Positions 15,567 to 23,400 of a DNA stretch of 39,212 bases are shown here, one piece after another (within the stretch, counting starts at the first letter, position 1; every line of letters starts with the position of its first letter). The stretch covers positions 1 through 39,212 of the forward strand of contig NZ_JABMKZ010000057.1 of NCBI RefSeq assembly GCF_013204855.1, given 5' to 3'. The notes under the pieces were generated by a model. That model saw only the letters and a program-made list of their open reading frames with translations, had not been told where the DNA came from and searched no databases. Source of the DNA: Paenibacillus alba (lineage in GTDB: Bacteria > Bacillota > Bacilli > Paenibacillales > NBRC-103111). Both the position numbers and the translations under genes were made by a program.

Positions 15567-15947
15567 TTAAATCCAGGCCTTCAGGCCGATTTGTTTGATG
15601 AAATCTTCAGTGGATTGAACTTCTTTGTCCCGTTCGATATCCGCTTCTTCGCTGGAGCCGCCGTTCATAACTCTGCGAAACAACTCTTCATTCCTCGTAG
15701 CCAATGCGAAATCAATCAGCGCTTCCCGCTCGATTTGGTCCGCTTCCTGATGAAGAAGAACTTCTTCGAGCTCTATGTCCGAAGCTGGCACATAATAGTG
15801 TTTGTTGTCTCTAGGAACACGAACAACGTAATCGAAGATGTTATCGTTATTTCGATCATAAGCTATAATATATCCATATCCGCCTATCGGCAGATTTTGT
15901 TCTAAACTATCGGCAATCACGATGATTTTCTCACCTAGACGAAGCAT
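15567..15947 (-). CDS. Conserved hypothetical protein, acidic
   Basis: 126 residues, no signal peptide or membrane segment. The N-terminal half looks like a small beta-barrel (KIIVIADSLEQNLPIGGYGY, then YVVRVPRDNKHYYVPASDIE), while the second half is acidic and helical (EADQIEREALIDFALATRNE). Start ATG 15947 is preferred over 15962 because GGGAGGA lies just before it. I do not recognise a characterised family; the barrel-like start is reminiscent of small ligand or RNA-binding folds, which is only an impression. It has its own promoter and terminator and no operon partners. Confidence 0.7.
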   Translation of the reverse strand: MLRLGEKIIVIADSLEQNLPIGGYGYIIAYDRNNDNIFDYVVRVPRDNKHYYVPASDIELEEVLLHQEADQIEREALIDFALATRNEELFRRVMNGGSSEEADIERDKEVQSTEDFIKQIGLKAWI

Positions 15948-16008
15948 TTGAGTTCCTCCCACCTGTATGAAGCTACCTAGATTAGTAGATTGAAAGCTTA
16001 CTAGTCCT

Positions 16009-16038
16009 ATCGTACTAAAAAAGATAGTTTGTGTCCAA
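16009..16038 (-). promoter_or_regulatory. Probable promoter of the hypothetical gene at 15567
   Basis: Minus strand TTGGAC (16033-16038) and TACGAT (16009-16014) are 18 bases apart. Both boxes are imperfect. Confidence 0.45.
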
Positions 16039-16128
16039 TTGAAACAATTGAAATGCGTTGTTCATACTCCATACATATTTCTCGCCTATACTACAATTAC
16101 ATTTACTTAATTTAAGGAGTTGCTTACT

Positions 16129-16410
16129 ATGCTTAAAAAATCGTTACATACTTTGCGTTATATCGGCTGGGCGGAAGGATCATCCTTTCTTATTTTACTG
16201 CTCATCGCGATGCCGCTAAAATACTTCTTCGATATGCCGAAAGCTGTCCTATTTGTAGGCATGGCGCACGGCGCTCTATTCGTCCTTTATCTCTTATCGC
16301 TCGCTTGGGTAACGCTGCTTCATCGCTGGTCCATTGGGCGTGTGTTTGTTGCATTCATTGCCGCCTTTATCCCTTTTGGTCCATTTCTGCTGGATCGTCG
16401 TCTTCGTTAA
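16129..16410 (+). CDS. DUF3817 family small membrane protein
   Basis: 93 residues, three hydrophobic segments (about 20-37, 41-62 and 70-85). Family hallmarks are the opening LRYIGWAEGSSFLILLLIAM, the MAHGALFVLYLL segment and the basic end LLDRRLR. The function of the family is unknown. ATG 16129 is used rather than the in-frame TTG 16120, since AAGGAG (16114-16119) precedes the ATG at correct spacing and overlaps the TTG. It is followed on the same strand by a MATE gene with its own promoter. Confidence 0.85.
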   Translation: MLKKSLHTLRYIGWAEGSSFLILLLIAMPLKYFFDMPKAVLFVGMAHGALFVLYLLSLAWVTLLHRWSIGRVFVAFIAAFIPFGPFLLDRRLR

Positions 16411-16443
16411 TGAAGAAAGTTTCAGCATGTCGAAGGAAACTGG

Positions 16444-16471
16444 TATAATAACGAAAGGTTGTTATTTCGTT
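16444..16471 (+). promoter_or_regulatory. MATE gene -10 and inverted repeat
   Basis: A perfect TATAAT (16444-16449) lies 18 bases after a weak TTTCAG. Directly downstream AACGAAA (16450-16456) and TTTCGTT (16465-16471) form a 7-bp perfect inverted repeat over the likely transcription start, a candidate repressor site. Confidence 0.5.
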
Positions 16472-16492
16472 AGTTAAGATAAGGAGATCGAC

Positions 16493-17884
16493 ATGAGTGA
16501 AGCCGCAACGCAGAAGGTGCGGCCTTCTTTAACGGAAGGTCCTATCGCGAAGACATTATTTTTATTTTCATTGCCTATTCTATTTGGAAATGTGCTGCAG
16601 ACGTTGAATGGATCTATCAATGCCATATGGATAGGCAAGTATCTGGGAGAAAGAGGACTTGCCGCTACGTCCAATGCCAATCTGATTATGTTTTTCCTGA
16701 TCAGTGCGATATTCGGATTTGCCATGGCCGCGGTTATTATGATTGGTCAGAATCTCGGGGCCAAAAGAGTGGATGATGCCAAGAAAGTCGTCGGAACAAG
16801 CGCCGTCTTTTTCTTCACGCTTTCCTTAATTGTCGCTTTATTGGGACTGCTTTTCTCTTCCACGATTCTCGATTGGATGAACACTCCAACGGACGTGAAG
16901 GATCTCGCGGTAACGTATACGCGCATTATTTTTGCTGGCGTCCCTTTTATGTTTGGCTTTAACCTGATTATGGCCATTTTGCGCGGCTCTGGGGATGCCA
17001 AGACACCGTTTTATTTCTTGCTGCTATCGGCTATTTTGGACGTTGTCCTCAATCCACTGCTCATTCAAGGTATGGGGCCTTTTCCAAAAATGGGCATTGC
17101 CGGCTCGGCTGTTGCTACGTTTATCGCGCAATTGATCAGCTTTGTACTTCTGGTTGTGTATTTGTATCAAAAGAAATATTTTCTGCGGATCACCAAATCG
17201 GATACCCACCTGCTTCGCCTGAACTTCACGATTATTCGTGCGCTGTTTCAAAAAGGGCTGCCTATGGGATTAAATATGGTTGTTGTTTCACTGAGCAATT
17301 TGATCCTTATCCATTTGGTCAACTCGTTTGGTTCCGAATCGACAGCTGCATTTGGTGTAGCGACGCAAATATCGAGCTATGTGCAGATGCCCGCAATGGC
17401 GATCGGCGGAGCCGTTACCTCGATGGCCGCCCAGAACATTGGCGCCGGGAAATGGGATCGAGTGACCCGCATTACATGGTCGGGCGTGGCAATGAACATC
17501 ATCATGACGGGGATTATCGTCGTCTTCCTGCATCTGTTCAACCGTCAGGTCGTCGGACTCTTCCTGCCCACGGAAGGCAAAGCGATTGATATTGGCGTCC
17601 ATATTAACAATATAACCTTATGGTCATTTATCATTTTTGGCATTTTCAATGTCGTCGCAGGTGTCGTTCGATCCGCAGGAGCCGTGATATTCCCGCTTAT
17701 CGTATCTTTCATCGCATTGTTGATCGTACGGATTCCACTTGCTACCGTCTTGGCTCACTCCTATGGGTTTGATGTGATTTGGTGGAGCTTCCCGATCAGC
17801 TTTACAGTAGCGGTCATTCTGAATGTACTGTACTATCAGTTCGGCAACTGGCGCAAAGCACGAATGATGCCAAGCAAAGCGTAA
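16493..17884 (+). CDS. MATE-family multidrug/sodium-coupled exporter
   Basis: 463 residues with twelve hydrophobic segments. It begins LTEGPIAKTLFLFSLPILFG with a QTLNGSINAIWIGKYLGERG loop in helix 1-2, and has GQNLGAKRVDDAKK after helix 3. The second half repeats the layout (MGLNMVVVSLSNLILIHLVN and AAQNIGAGKWDRV). MATE proteins expel cationic compounds using a sodium or proton gradient; the substrate is not predictable here. ATG 16493 follows AAGGAG. An inverted repeat at the promoter hints at local control. Confidence 0.93.
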   Translation: MSEAATQKVRPSLTEGPIAKTLFLFSLPILFGNVLQTLNGSINAIWIGKYLGERGLAATSNANLIMFFLISAIFGFAMAAVIMIGQNLGAKRVDDAKKVVGTSAVFFFTLSLIVALLGLLFSSTILDWMNTPTDVKDLAVTYTRIIFAGVPFMFGFNLIMAILRGSGDAKTPFYFLLLSAILDVVLNPLLIQGMGPFPKMGIAGSAVATFIAQLISFVLLVVYLYQKKYFLRITKSDTHLLRLNFTIIRALFQKGLPMGLNMVVVSLSNLILIHLVNSFGSESTAAFGVATQISSYVQMPAMAIGGAVTSMAAQNIGAGKWDRVTRITWSGVAMNIIMTGIIVVFLHLFNRQVVGLFLPTEGKAIDIGVHINNITLWSFIIFGIFNVVAGVVRSAGAVIFPLIVSFIALLIVRIPLATVLAHSYGFDVIWWSFPISFTVAVILNVLYYQFGNWRKARMMPSKA

Positions 17885-17895
17885 AGAACCAATCC

Positions 17896-17942
17896 AAAAG
17901 CAGTCTGCTGAGCCTAACAATGGGCTCCCAGGCTGCTTTTTT
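17896..17942 (+). terminator. Terminator of the MATE gene
   Basis: AAAGCAGTCTG pairs with CAGGCTGCTTT, with an inner GAGCC/GGCTC stem, followed by a run of T. Confidence 0.75.
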
Positions 17943-17973
17943 CGTAAAGACGGACAACCTCCACACGCAAGGC

Positions 17974-18014
17974 AAAAAGCCGCCCACCCCGCCCTATGGC
18001 AGGATAAGCGGCCT
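17974..18014 (-). terminator. Terminator of the GH87 gene
   Basis: GGCCGC and GCGGC(T) with inner CCTGCC/GGCGGG form a GC-rich hairpin followed on the minus strand by five T. It ends the large secreted glucanase gene at 18027. Confidence 0.8.
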
Positions 18015-18026
18015 TGTAATTAGACC

Positions 18027-21000
18027 TTAAGGATTAACGGTAATTGTAAACGTTGAAGTCGTATTTTTGATATTTGTCACATTGTTGCTTAACGTCAAAT
18101 GATTGAAAACCGCTGTGCCAACCGCTGGCCCTTGACCCGCTTCCGGCATATCGTTAGCCCAGATCGCGACTCCCGATTTGGCATCAAAAGCATCGCCGCT
18201 CTTTTGAGCGCCCGAGATTGAAACATTGGTGAAGATCGTATCCGTAACCGGATTTTGCGCCGTGCTTCCACTGTAATTCGTTTGGAACATAATGCCGTGG
18301 TACGTAGGGTCAATAATATCCACGTCGCTTACGCGAATTCCCTGGAATACCTTGGAGGCTGAGAAGACCCAGATAGCCGGGAACGTTTGGGAGCCCCAGA
18401 AATGACCGCCTGCACGCACAATAGAAATATTCTGCAGATTCGTGGTCGGGGATGCGCCAAATCCGTTCATTGGATATCCGAAATCCAAGGAGCTAATTGT
18501 GATGCCTGAATAGCATAGCGTATCGGCAATATAAATATTTCTGAACGTGTTGCCATACCCGCCATAGACGGCAAGGCCAGCCGCGCGCCAAGTAAGCAGA
18601 GAAGTCAGATTTTCAAAAATGTTATCCTTCTCGTCAGCTCCCCCTGCATCAATAGCAGAGAATAATGCAAAGCTGTCATCGCCAGTAGAACGAGCTTCAA
18701 TATTCGTAACGAGATTGTTCGTACTGCCATTCGTCATGTTGATGCCGTCTGCGAACGTATCGCGAATCCGCGAATTTTTGATCGTCATATAGTCGGTGTT
18801 GGCACCCCAGTAGAAACAAACTTGATGCTCTACCCAAATATTGTCGATCGTCATGTTCGAGACATTCGACAAATCAAACACTTTGCCTGGACCGTCAATA
18901 CGCGATGTATAGTTTCCGAAGTAAGCAAAGTTGGCAAACGTAGATCCATTCGCCGTAGAAGTTACGGAGAAACCTATATCTGTATTCGATTGGCCCTGTG
19001 GTGCAACAAAGCGCGTATACCATGGACCTGCCCCAATGACCTTGATTGATTTGCCATATACTTGGAACTTATTCGATGTCTCATAGTTTCCGGCAGGCAG
19101 ATAAACCCCTACCAAATTACCGGTTGTGTCCATACGAACTTGATTCAAGGCATTTTGAACGTCTTGATGGGTAAAGCCCGCAGGAATGACGTACTTCGCC
19201 GGATCTGGATTAGCGATAGGTGCTACCTGCTCCAGATTAATAAAGTCGATCGCATAGTTGGTCGTATTCGCTGCATCCTTTTGCAGCTTAATGGTGCTGC
19301 CAGCAGGAATTGTTGTATCGAACATGATATTGGCTTCATCATAAATATGTCTTGGCGACCCGCTGCCAGGGGAATTGCCAGGCGATGTTTCGGAGCCATA
19401 CAACCAAGCATACTTGGAGGTCAGGTTGATTGCTTTGGTGAAAACACCGTTCACATAAATGTTCAGTGTATTCGATTGACCATCGCCGCCAGCTGCATCC
19501 GGAATAGAGAAGCGTGTCACGAGCGTATTGGTGCTCGCTTTTGTCGTGAATTGCACATAGCTGCCTGTCGTGTTCAAGGTTACCGCTTTACGGCCTGAAG
19601 CTTCGCCGGCCAAATCGCCGATCGTACGGTTCGGACCAACAATCGCAGCACCGCCGCCAATGACGCCATCCTCCGCTTCATACATGTCGTAAGGCATATT
19701 CGCTCCGCGTCCTACGAAGAAGGATTGTGTCGTTGTATTATTGGCTTGTTTCACAGGCAGTTCGTTGCCGTCAACAGCAACTTGAATCTGGAGATTGTAT
19801 TTTCCATTCGCCGCTGTCCATGTTCCGAGATTGATGGTGCTTGTCGTTGCACCGCTAGCAATTACGCCCGTGTATGTGCCTGTTGCTGTTTTGACAACTG
19901 CGTTGGTCGTCGCATCCTTAAGCGTTAGCGTTACGGTATGCGCTCCACCTGCGGAGGCTGCGATCCCTTGGTTTTTGATCGCTGCGGAGAAGCTGACCGT
20001 GTTGCCCGCTGATGGATTGCCAGGCGACCAGCTTATCGCAGAGGCGACTAAATCAGAGCTCGATACCTGATTGACCGTCAAAGGTGAAGCACTCGTAAAG
20101 CTGTTGTTCGCTTCATTCTGTTCAATCACGACATTAGCTTCATCCACTTTGGATGTTACCGTATACGTCCCGGCATCCTTGGCGCCGATGTTTACGGAGA
20201 CATTCGCAGCTGCACCCGCGGCTAATGCGCCGACCGGAGCTGATCCGACCGCTGTCGTGCCTAAGTAGAAATTAACGGTTGTAGCGCCCGAGGCCGCTGA
20301 TCCGATATTTTTAACCGTAGAAGTCAGGGTAATCGCATCTGTTTCAATCGGGGAACCTGGTGTCCAAGTCGTACCCGTGATGCTTAAGTCCGGATTGGGA
20401 GCTGGCGTTCCGATAACTTGAAATTCAGCAATTTGCCCGCCTGTTGAACCGGAATTGGTCGTGATTTTCAGCTGCACATCACTGACTGTAGCCGTGACAG
20501 GAATAGTCACCGTATTGCCGGTTGCCGGATTGAATGTGTAAACTGCTGCGGCGACCAGGTTCGTAAAACTCGTCGAATACTGATCATGCCCGAGAACCTG
20601 AATCGTTTGCGTACGCGTCGCCCAAGCTGCGTCAGGGTTCAGCTTCAACACAATCGAAGTCATGTTGGCATTCGCCCCCAAGCTTACCGATAATGTATTC
20701 GGATAGCTGTTGGCATTGCCTTCCCAGTACGTTGTCACACTGCCGTCATTGGCATTCGTTGGCACGAACGTAAAAATCGAGGACGAGCCGGTAATCGTTT
20801 TACCGATAGCCAAATTCGAACCTGTGCCAGGTGAAGGCGTTGGCGTTGGCGTTGCTGTTGGTGTGGCTGTTGGCGTTGCCGTCGGTGTAGCCGTTGGAGT
20901 CGCTGTTGGCGTTGGTGTGGAGCCTGTAGTGCCATATACCTCAAGCTCTGACAATTGTGCTGCTGGCCAAGCTGAGTTGGCAGTGAAGTTTAGTTTAATA

Positions 21001-21446
21001 TAACGAACATTGGAACTTGTTAAATTGATTGTAACCGTATTAGCGCTGTTGGCATCAAAAGTATACGTTTGGGAAGCTTGAATCGTCGTATAGTTCACAT
21101 CATCCGTGCTGCCCAAAACGGAAAGAGTTTGAGTACGTGTTCCCCAATTAGAGGTAGGAAGCTTCAAGACGAGCTGGTTGACTGCACTGACAGTCGCCAA
21201 ATCAACGCGAATCCACTGTGGAAAGGCATTATTGCTGCTCTCCCAATAAGTCCCTTGATCGCCGTCCGTCACATTGCTGGCGACATAATTTTGATTATAG
21301 CCACTTGCCGCAGTTCCCTTGCCTGAAGCCAGATTCGTAGCGGCCGAGGAATGGCCCGAAGCAATAAACTGGGTGAGAATGATTACCGCAATAAGCGTAC
21401 AGATAAGGACCGATTTATTTTTCCAAAAAGCTCTACGGATAGACAT
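18027..21446 (-). CDS. Secreted GH87-type alpha-1,3-glucanase/mycodextranase
   Basis: 1139 residues. The signal peptide (about 12-36) is followed by a discoidin/F5-8C domain (~37-170), a Thr-Pro repeat linker (~171-204) and a second discoidin domain (~208-348). Next come two CARDB-like domains (~350-460, ~461-580), a CBM6/35-like domain (~583-740, YDMYEAEDG) and a right-handed beta-helix (~745-1139). In the helix D900 (FADGINM) is followed exactly 23 and 24 residues later by D923-D924 (STGDDSF), the spacing I recall for the three catalytic aspartates of Paenibacillus GH87 glucanase. The family hydrolyses alpha-1,3-glucan of fungal walls or dental mutan. Start ATG 21446 is chosen because GGAGGTG precedes it; a TTG at 21461 overlaps that site. 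Transcribed alone. Confidence 0.85.
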   Translation of the reverse strand: MSIRRAFWKNKSVLICTLIAVIILTQFIASGHSSAATNLASGKGTAASGYNQNYVASNVTDGDQGTYWESSNNAFPQWIRVDLATVSAVNQLVLKLPTSNWGTRTQTLSVLGSTDDVNYTTIQASQTYTFDANSANTVTINLTSSNVRYIKLNFTANSAWPAAQLSELEVYGTTGSTPTPTATPTATPTATPTATPTATPTPTPSPGTGSNLAIGKTITGSSSIFTFVPTNANDGSVTTYWEGNANSYPNTLSVSLGANANMTSIVLKLNPDAAWATRTQTIQVLGHDQYSTSFTNLVAAAVYTFNPATGNTVTIPVTATVSDVQLKITTNSGSTGGQIAEFQVIGTPAPNPDLSITGTTWTPGSPIETDAITLTSTVKNIGSAASGATTVNFYLGTTAVGSAPVGALAAGAAANVSVNIGAKDAGTYTVTSKVDEANVVIEQNEANNSFTSASPLTVNQVSSSDLVASAISWSPGNPSAGNTVSFSAAIKNQGIAASAGGAHTVTLTLKDATTNAVVKTATGTYTGVIASGATTSTINLGTWTAANGKYNLQIQVAVDGNELPVKQANNTTTQSFFVGRGANMPYDMYEAEDGVIGGGAAIVGPNRTIGDLAGEASGRKAVTLNTTGSYVQFTTKASTNTLVTRFSIPDAAGGDGQSNTLNIYVNGVFTKAINLTSKYAWLYGSETSPGNSPGSGSPRHIYDEANIMFDTTIPAGSTIKLQKDAANTTNYAIDFINLEQVAPIANPDPAKYVIPAGFTHQDVQNALNQVRMDTTGNLVGVYLPAGNYETSNKFQVYGKSIKVIGAGPWYTRFVAPQGQSNTDIGFSVTSTANGSTFANFAYFGNYTSRIDGPGKVFDLSNVSNMTIDNIWVEHQVCFYWGANTDYMTIKNSRIRDTFADGINMTNGSTNNLVTNIEARSTGDDSFALFSAIDAGGADEKDNIFENLTSLLTWRAAGLAVYGGYGNTFRNIYIADTLCYSGITISSLDFGYPMNGFGASPTTNLQNISIVRAGGHFWGSQTFPAIWVFSASKVFQGIRVSDVDIIDPTYHGIMFQTNYSGSTAQNPVTDTIFTNVSISGAQKSGDAFDAKSGVAIWANDMPEAGQGPAVGTAVFNHLTLSNNVTNIKNTTSTFTITVNP
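20830..20932 (-). repeat. Coding tandem repeat: Thr-Pro linker of the GH87 protein
   Basis: A degenerate 12-18 bp repeat encodes about six TPTA(TP) units between the two discoidin domains. Synonymous changes between units show it has been kept for its amino acid pattern. Similar linkers occur in related alpha-1,3-glucanases. Confidence 0.85.
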
Positions 21447-21748
21447 GCCTTGCACCTCCAAGTTGATGTGTGTTGTGAATACATCGGACTACAAGCGAAT
21501 TGCAACAACCCTTCTTTAGTTATAACCCTCCCTTCCTAAAGTACACGCTTTCATATGCCTAAACACCGTACCTAATGAAGTCACACCCCCTTCTAAAATT
21601 TGGCTTTTATTGCTAAATTTGAATGGTACCTATTGCAAATTATACGGAGTGTCCACACCTTTGACGATGACATATATTACGATTAACTGGTCAAATAATA
21701 TGATTTTCCAGAGGCTGCTATTTTTATGTCATCGCTTCTGGCTAAATG

Positions 21749-21787
21749 AAAAAACCGTTAGGATGAATGACATCCTGACGGTTTTTT
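21749..21787. terminator. 17-bp hairpin terminator, bidirectional
   Basis: AAAAAACCGTTAGGATG (749-765 of this kilobase) pairs with CATCCTGACGGTTTTTT (771-787) with a single G-U pair and a 5-base loop, and it has T runs in both directions. The only gene pointing at it is the YhcH gene (stop at 22108), 320 bases away across the repeat cluster. Confidence 0.8.
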
Positions 21788-21803
21788 GGGTCTTATGAGT
21801 TGG

Positions 21804-22080
21804 AGAGAGTGTATGTTTATGGACGAAAAGGAACTATGATCCGCTAATTGAGGGGAATCGGGGGAAAAGCAGCATGTAACGGAACTGAGGTCCGCTATTG
21901 AAGCGAAAAATACTGATTCCGAGCACAAAATAGTGAAATAGAGGATCGTAGTTCCCTTTGGACTGTGATTTGGCAGTTTTCAGCATATTAGCGGACCATA
22001 GTTCCCTTTGAATTGCAAAATGACGCAGAGAGTATGTTTATAGAGCAAAAGGAACTGCTACGATCCGCTAATTGGAGGGA
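21804..22080. repeat. Cluster of five GGAACTAYGRTCCGCTAATT-type repeats
   Basis: Copies at 21830-21849 (+), 21881-21900 (+), 21936-21955 (-), 21987-22005 (-) and 22051-22073 (+) share the core GGAACTA-GATCCGCTAATT. The outer direct copies are further flanked by GAGAGTGTATGTTTAT (from 21805) and GAGAGTATGTTTATAG (from 22028), so the ends look duplicated. No ORF with a ribosome binding site is present. Confidence 0.75.
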
Positions 22081-22107
22081 AACCCGCCTTTTAAAGCTGA
22101 ATAGCAA

Positions 22108-22593
22108 TTATAGTAAATCTTTATGTACTTTAACGACGATTTTCTTGATCGTTTGTCCCTCATGAATTGCGCAATTGGGTCTATGAATATCTGAAGGAAA
22201 ACAAACCGCAAACATGCCCGGTTTCAGCAGAATTGCCGTTTCCTGTTCAGCAGGATCTGACTCATAGAATGCAATGTCATGCGTTTCAAACTTGTTATCC
22301 AGCACCTTGGCACCAGCATGAAGCTTGTAGAAACAAATTTTCTCCTCCCCGCTTACAAGGAACTGTATGTCCGTATACACAGCATGGGATTCCGGCACTT
22401 GCTCTTCGAATGGACGAGTCACCGATTCCTGCACATTGGCATACATCAATACTCCGTTATCGCCTTCGAGATCGTATCTACCCAGTTCCTCTTCCCCTAG
22501 CTTGCGATTTACAATGTAGTCGATTCCTCTTTGCACCGCTGCAGGCCATAAATGGCGCTCCTCTTGAAAATGCTCCAAATTACTGATGATCAT
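22108..22593 (-). CDS. YhcH/YjgK/YiaL family protein (DUF386, NanQ-like)
   Basis: 161 residues, single cupin-like domain typical of the family. Landmarks are HAVYTDIQFLVSGEEKICFY (H and D), FYESDPAEQETAILLKPGMF and the metal-type segment CFPSDIHRPNCA. Members often accompany sialic acid or sugar catabolism; E. coli NanQ helps convert sialic acid anomers. Here no sialate gene is in view, so the substrate is open. ATG 22593 follows GGAGAGC. There is no terminator directly after the gene; the nearest is at 21749. Confidence 0.85.
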   Translation of the reverse strand: MIISNLEHFQEERHLWPAAVQRGIDYIVNRKLGEEELGRYDLEGDNGVLMYANVQESVTRPFEEQVPESHAVYTDIQFLVSGEEKICFYKLHAGAKVLDNKFETHDIAFYESDPAEQETAILLKPGMFAVCFPSDIHRPNCAIHEGQTIKKIVVKVHKDLL

Positions 22594-22655
22594 ACTTCGA
22601 GCTCTCCTTTATCATTCCATTTCAAAAACCTACTTCTACTATAGCTCATAACAGC

Positions 22656-22685
22656 AAAAAAGACCCACTTTTTAGGGTGAGTCTT
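22656..22685 (-). terminator. Terminator of the tkt-tal operon
   Basis: AAGACTCAC pairs with GTGGGTCTT (9 bp, one G-U), loop of 8, followed on the minus strand by a run of T. Confidence 0.8.
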
Positions 22686-22709
22686 CCATTCTGCGATTCA
22701 GCTTGCCTA

Positions 22710-23366
22710 TTAAAATTTCTCTTGATTAGCGCCTTCCCAATCGGCCAAAAATTTCTCAATTCCCGCGTCTGTCAAAGGGTGTTTGCTCATGGACTCGATC
22801 ACTTTGTAAGGCACAGTCGCAATATGCGACCCTGCAAGAGCAGCCTCAATGACGTGTGCGGAGTGGCGCACGCTTGCAGAGATAATTTCAGATTTAATGC
22901 CGTGTACTTGGAAAATTTGGCTGATCTCTTTGATCAAATTCATTCCCACTTGGTTGATGTCATCCAAACGTCCGATAAACGGCGATACATACGTAGCTCC
23001 GGCACGTGCAGCTAATAAAGCTTGTGTCGAACTGAAGATCAACGTTACATTCGTTGGAATTCCCAGAGAGCGGAATACACTAGTTGCTTGAAGGCCATCC
23101 AAAGTCATTGGAAGCTTAATGACGACATTAGGACTAAGCTTAGCAAGCTTTTTGCCTTGCTCAACCATTTCGTCAGCTTTCAATGAAACGACTTCTGCGC
23201 TAATCGGCACATCACCGACAATGGAGATGATCTCTTTGACCGTTTCAAAAAAGTCTCTTCCTTCTTTGGCAATCAGCGAAGGGTTCGTTGTTACTCCTGC
23301 AACAACACCTAACGCGTGCGCTTTACGAATTTCTTCTACATTGGCTGTGTCGATAAACAATTTCAT
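22710..23366 (-). CDS. tal: Transaldolase (TalC/FSA-like, short form)
   Basis: 218 residues, the short single-domain form common in Firmicutes. LFIDTANVEEIRKAHALGVV with D6 and GVTTNPSLIAKEG are hallmarks; K84 in NVVIKLPMT is the Schiff-base lysine. The end carries the GSHIATVPYKVIESMSKHPL segment. It transfers a dihydroxyacetone unit between sugar phosphates in the non-oxidative pentose phosphate pathway; some members act instead as fructose-6-phosphate aldolase. It follows tkt after 34 bases on the same transcript. Confidence 0.93.
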   Translation of the reverse strand: MKLFIDTANVEEIRKAHALGVVAGVTTNPSLIAKEGRDFFETVKEIISIVGDVPISAEVVSLKADEMVEQGKKLAKLSPNVVIKLPMTLDGLQATSVFRSLGIPTNVTLIFSSTQALLAARAGATYVSPFIGRLDDINQVGMNLIKEISQIFQVHGIKSEIISASVRHSAHVIEAALAGSHIATVPYKVIESMSKHPLTDAGIEKFLADWEGANQEKF

Positions 23367-23400
23367 CCTGTATCCCTACCTTTTCTCCCTTGATGGGCTG

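Larger units (their letters stand above)
21447..22107. other. Gene-free intergenic region with hairpin and repeat cluster
   Basis: Between the GH87 start and the YhcH stop I see no gene. It holds the GH87 upstream region (21447-21740), a perfect-looking terminator hairpin (21749-21787) and a repeat cluster (21804-22080). A frame at 21610-21798 runs through the hairpin and has no ribosome binding site, so it is not called. Confidence 0.65.

Noticed and set aside
15426..15905. 159-codon plus-strand frame
   Set aside because: It runs through a strong terminator and is antisense to the hypothetical gene, which has a good ribosome binding site.
21610..21798. 62-codon plus-strand frame
   Set aside because: It reads through the 17-bp terminator hairpin and has no ribosome binding site.
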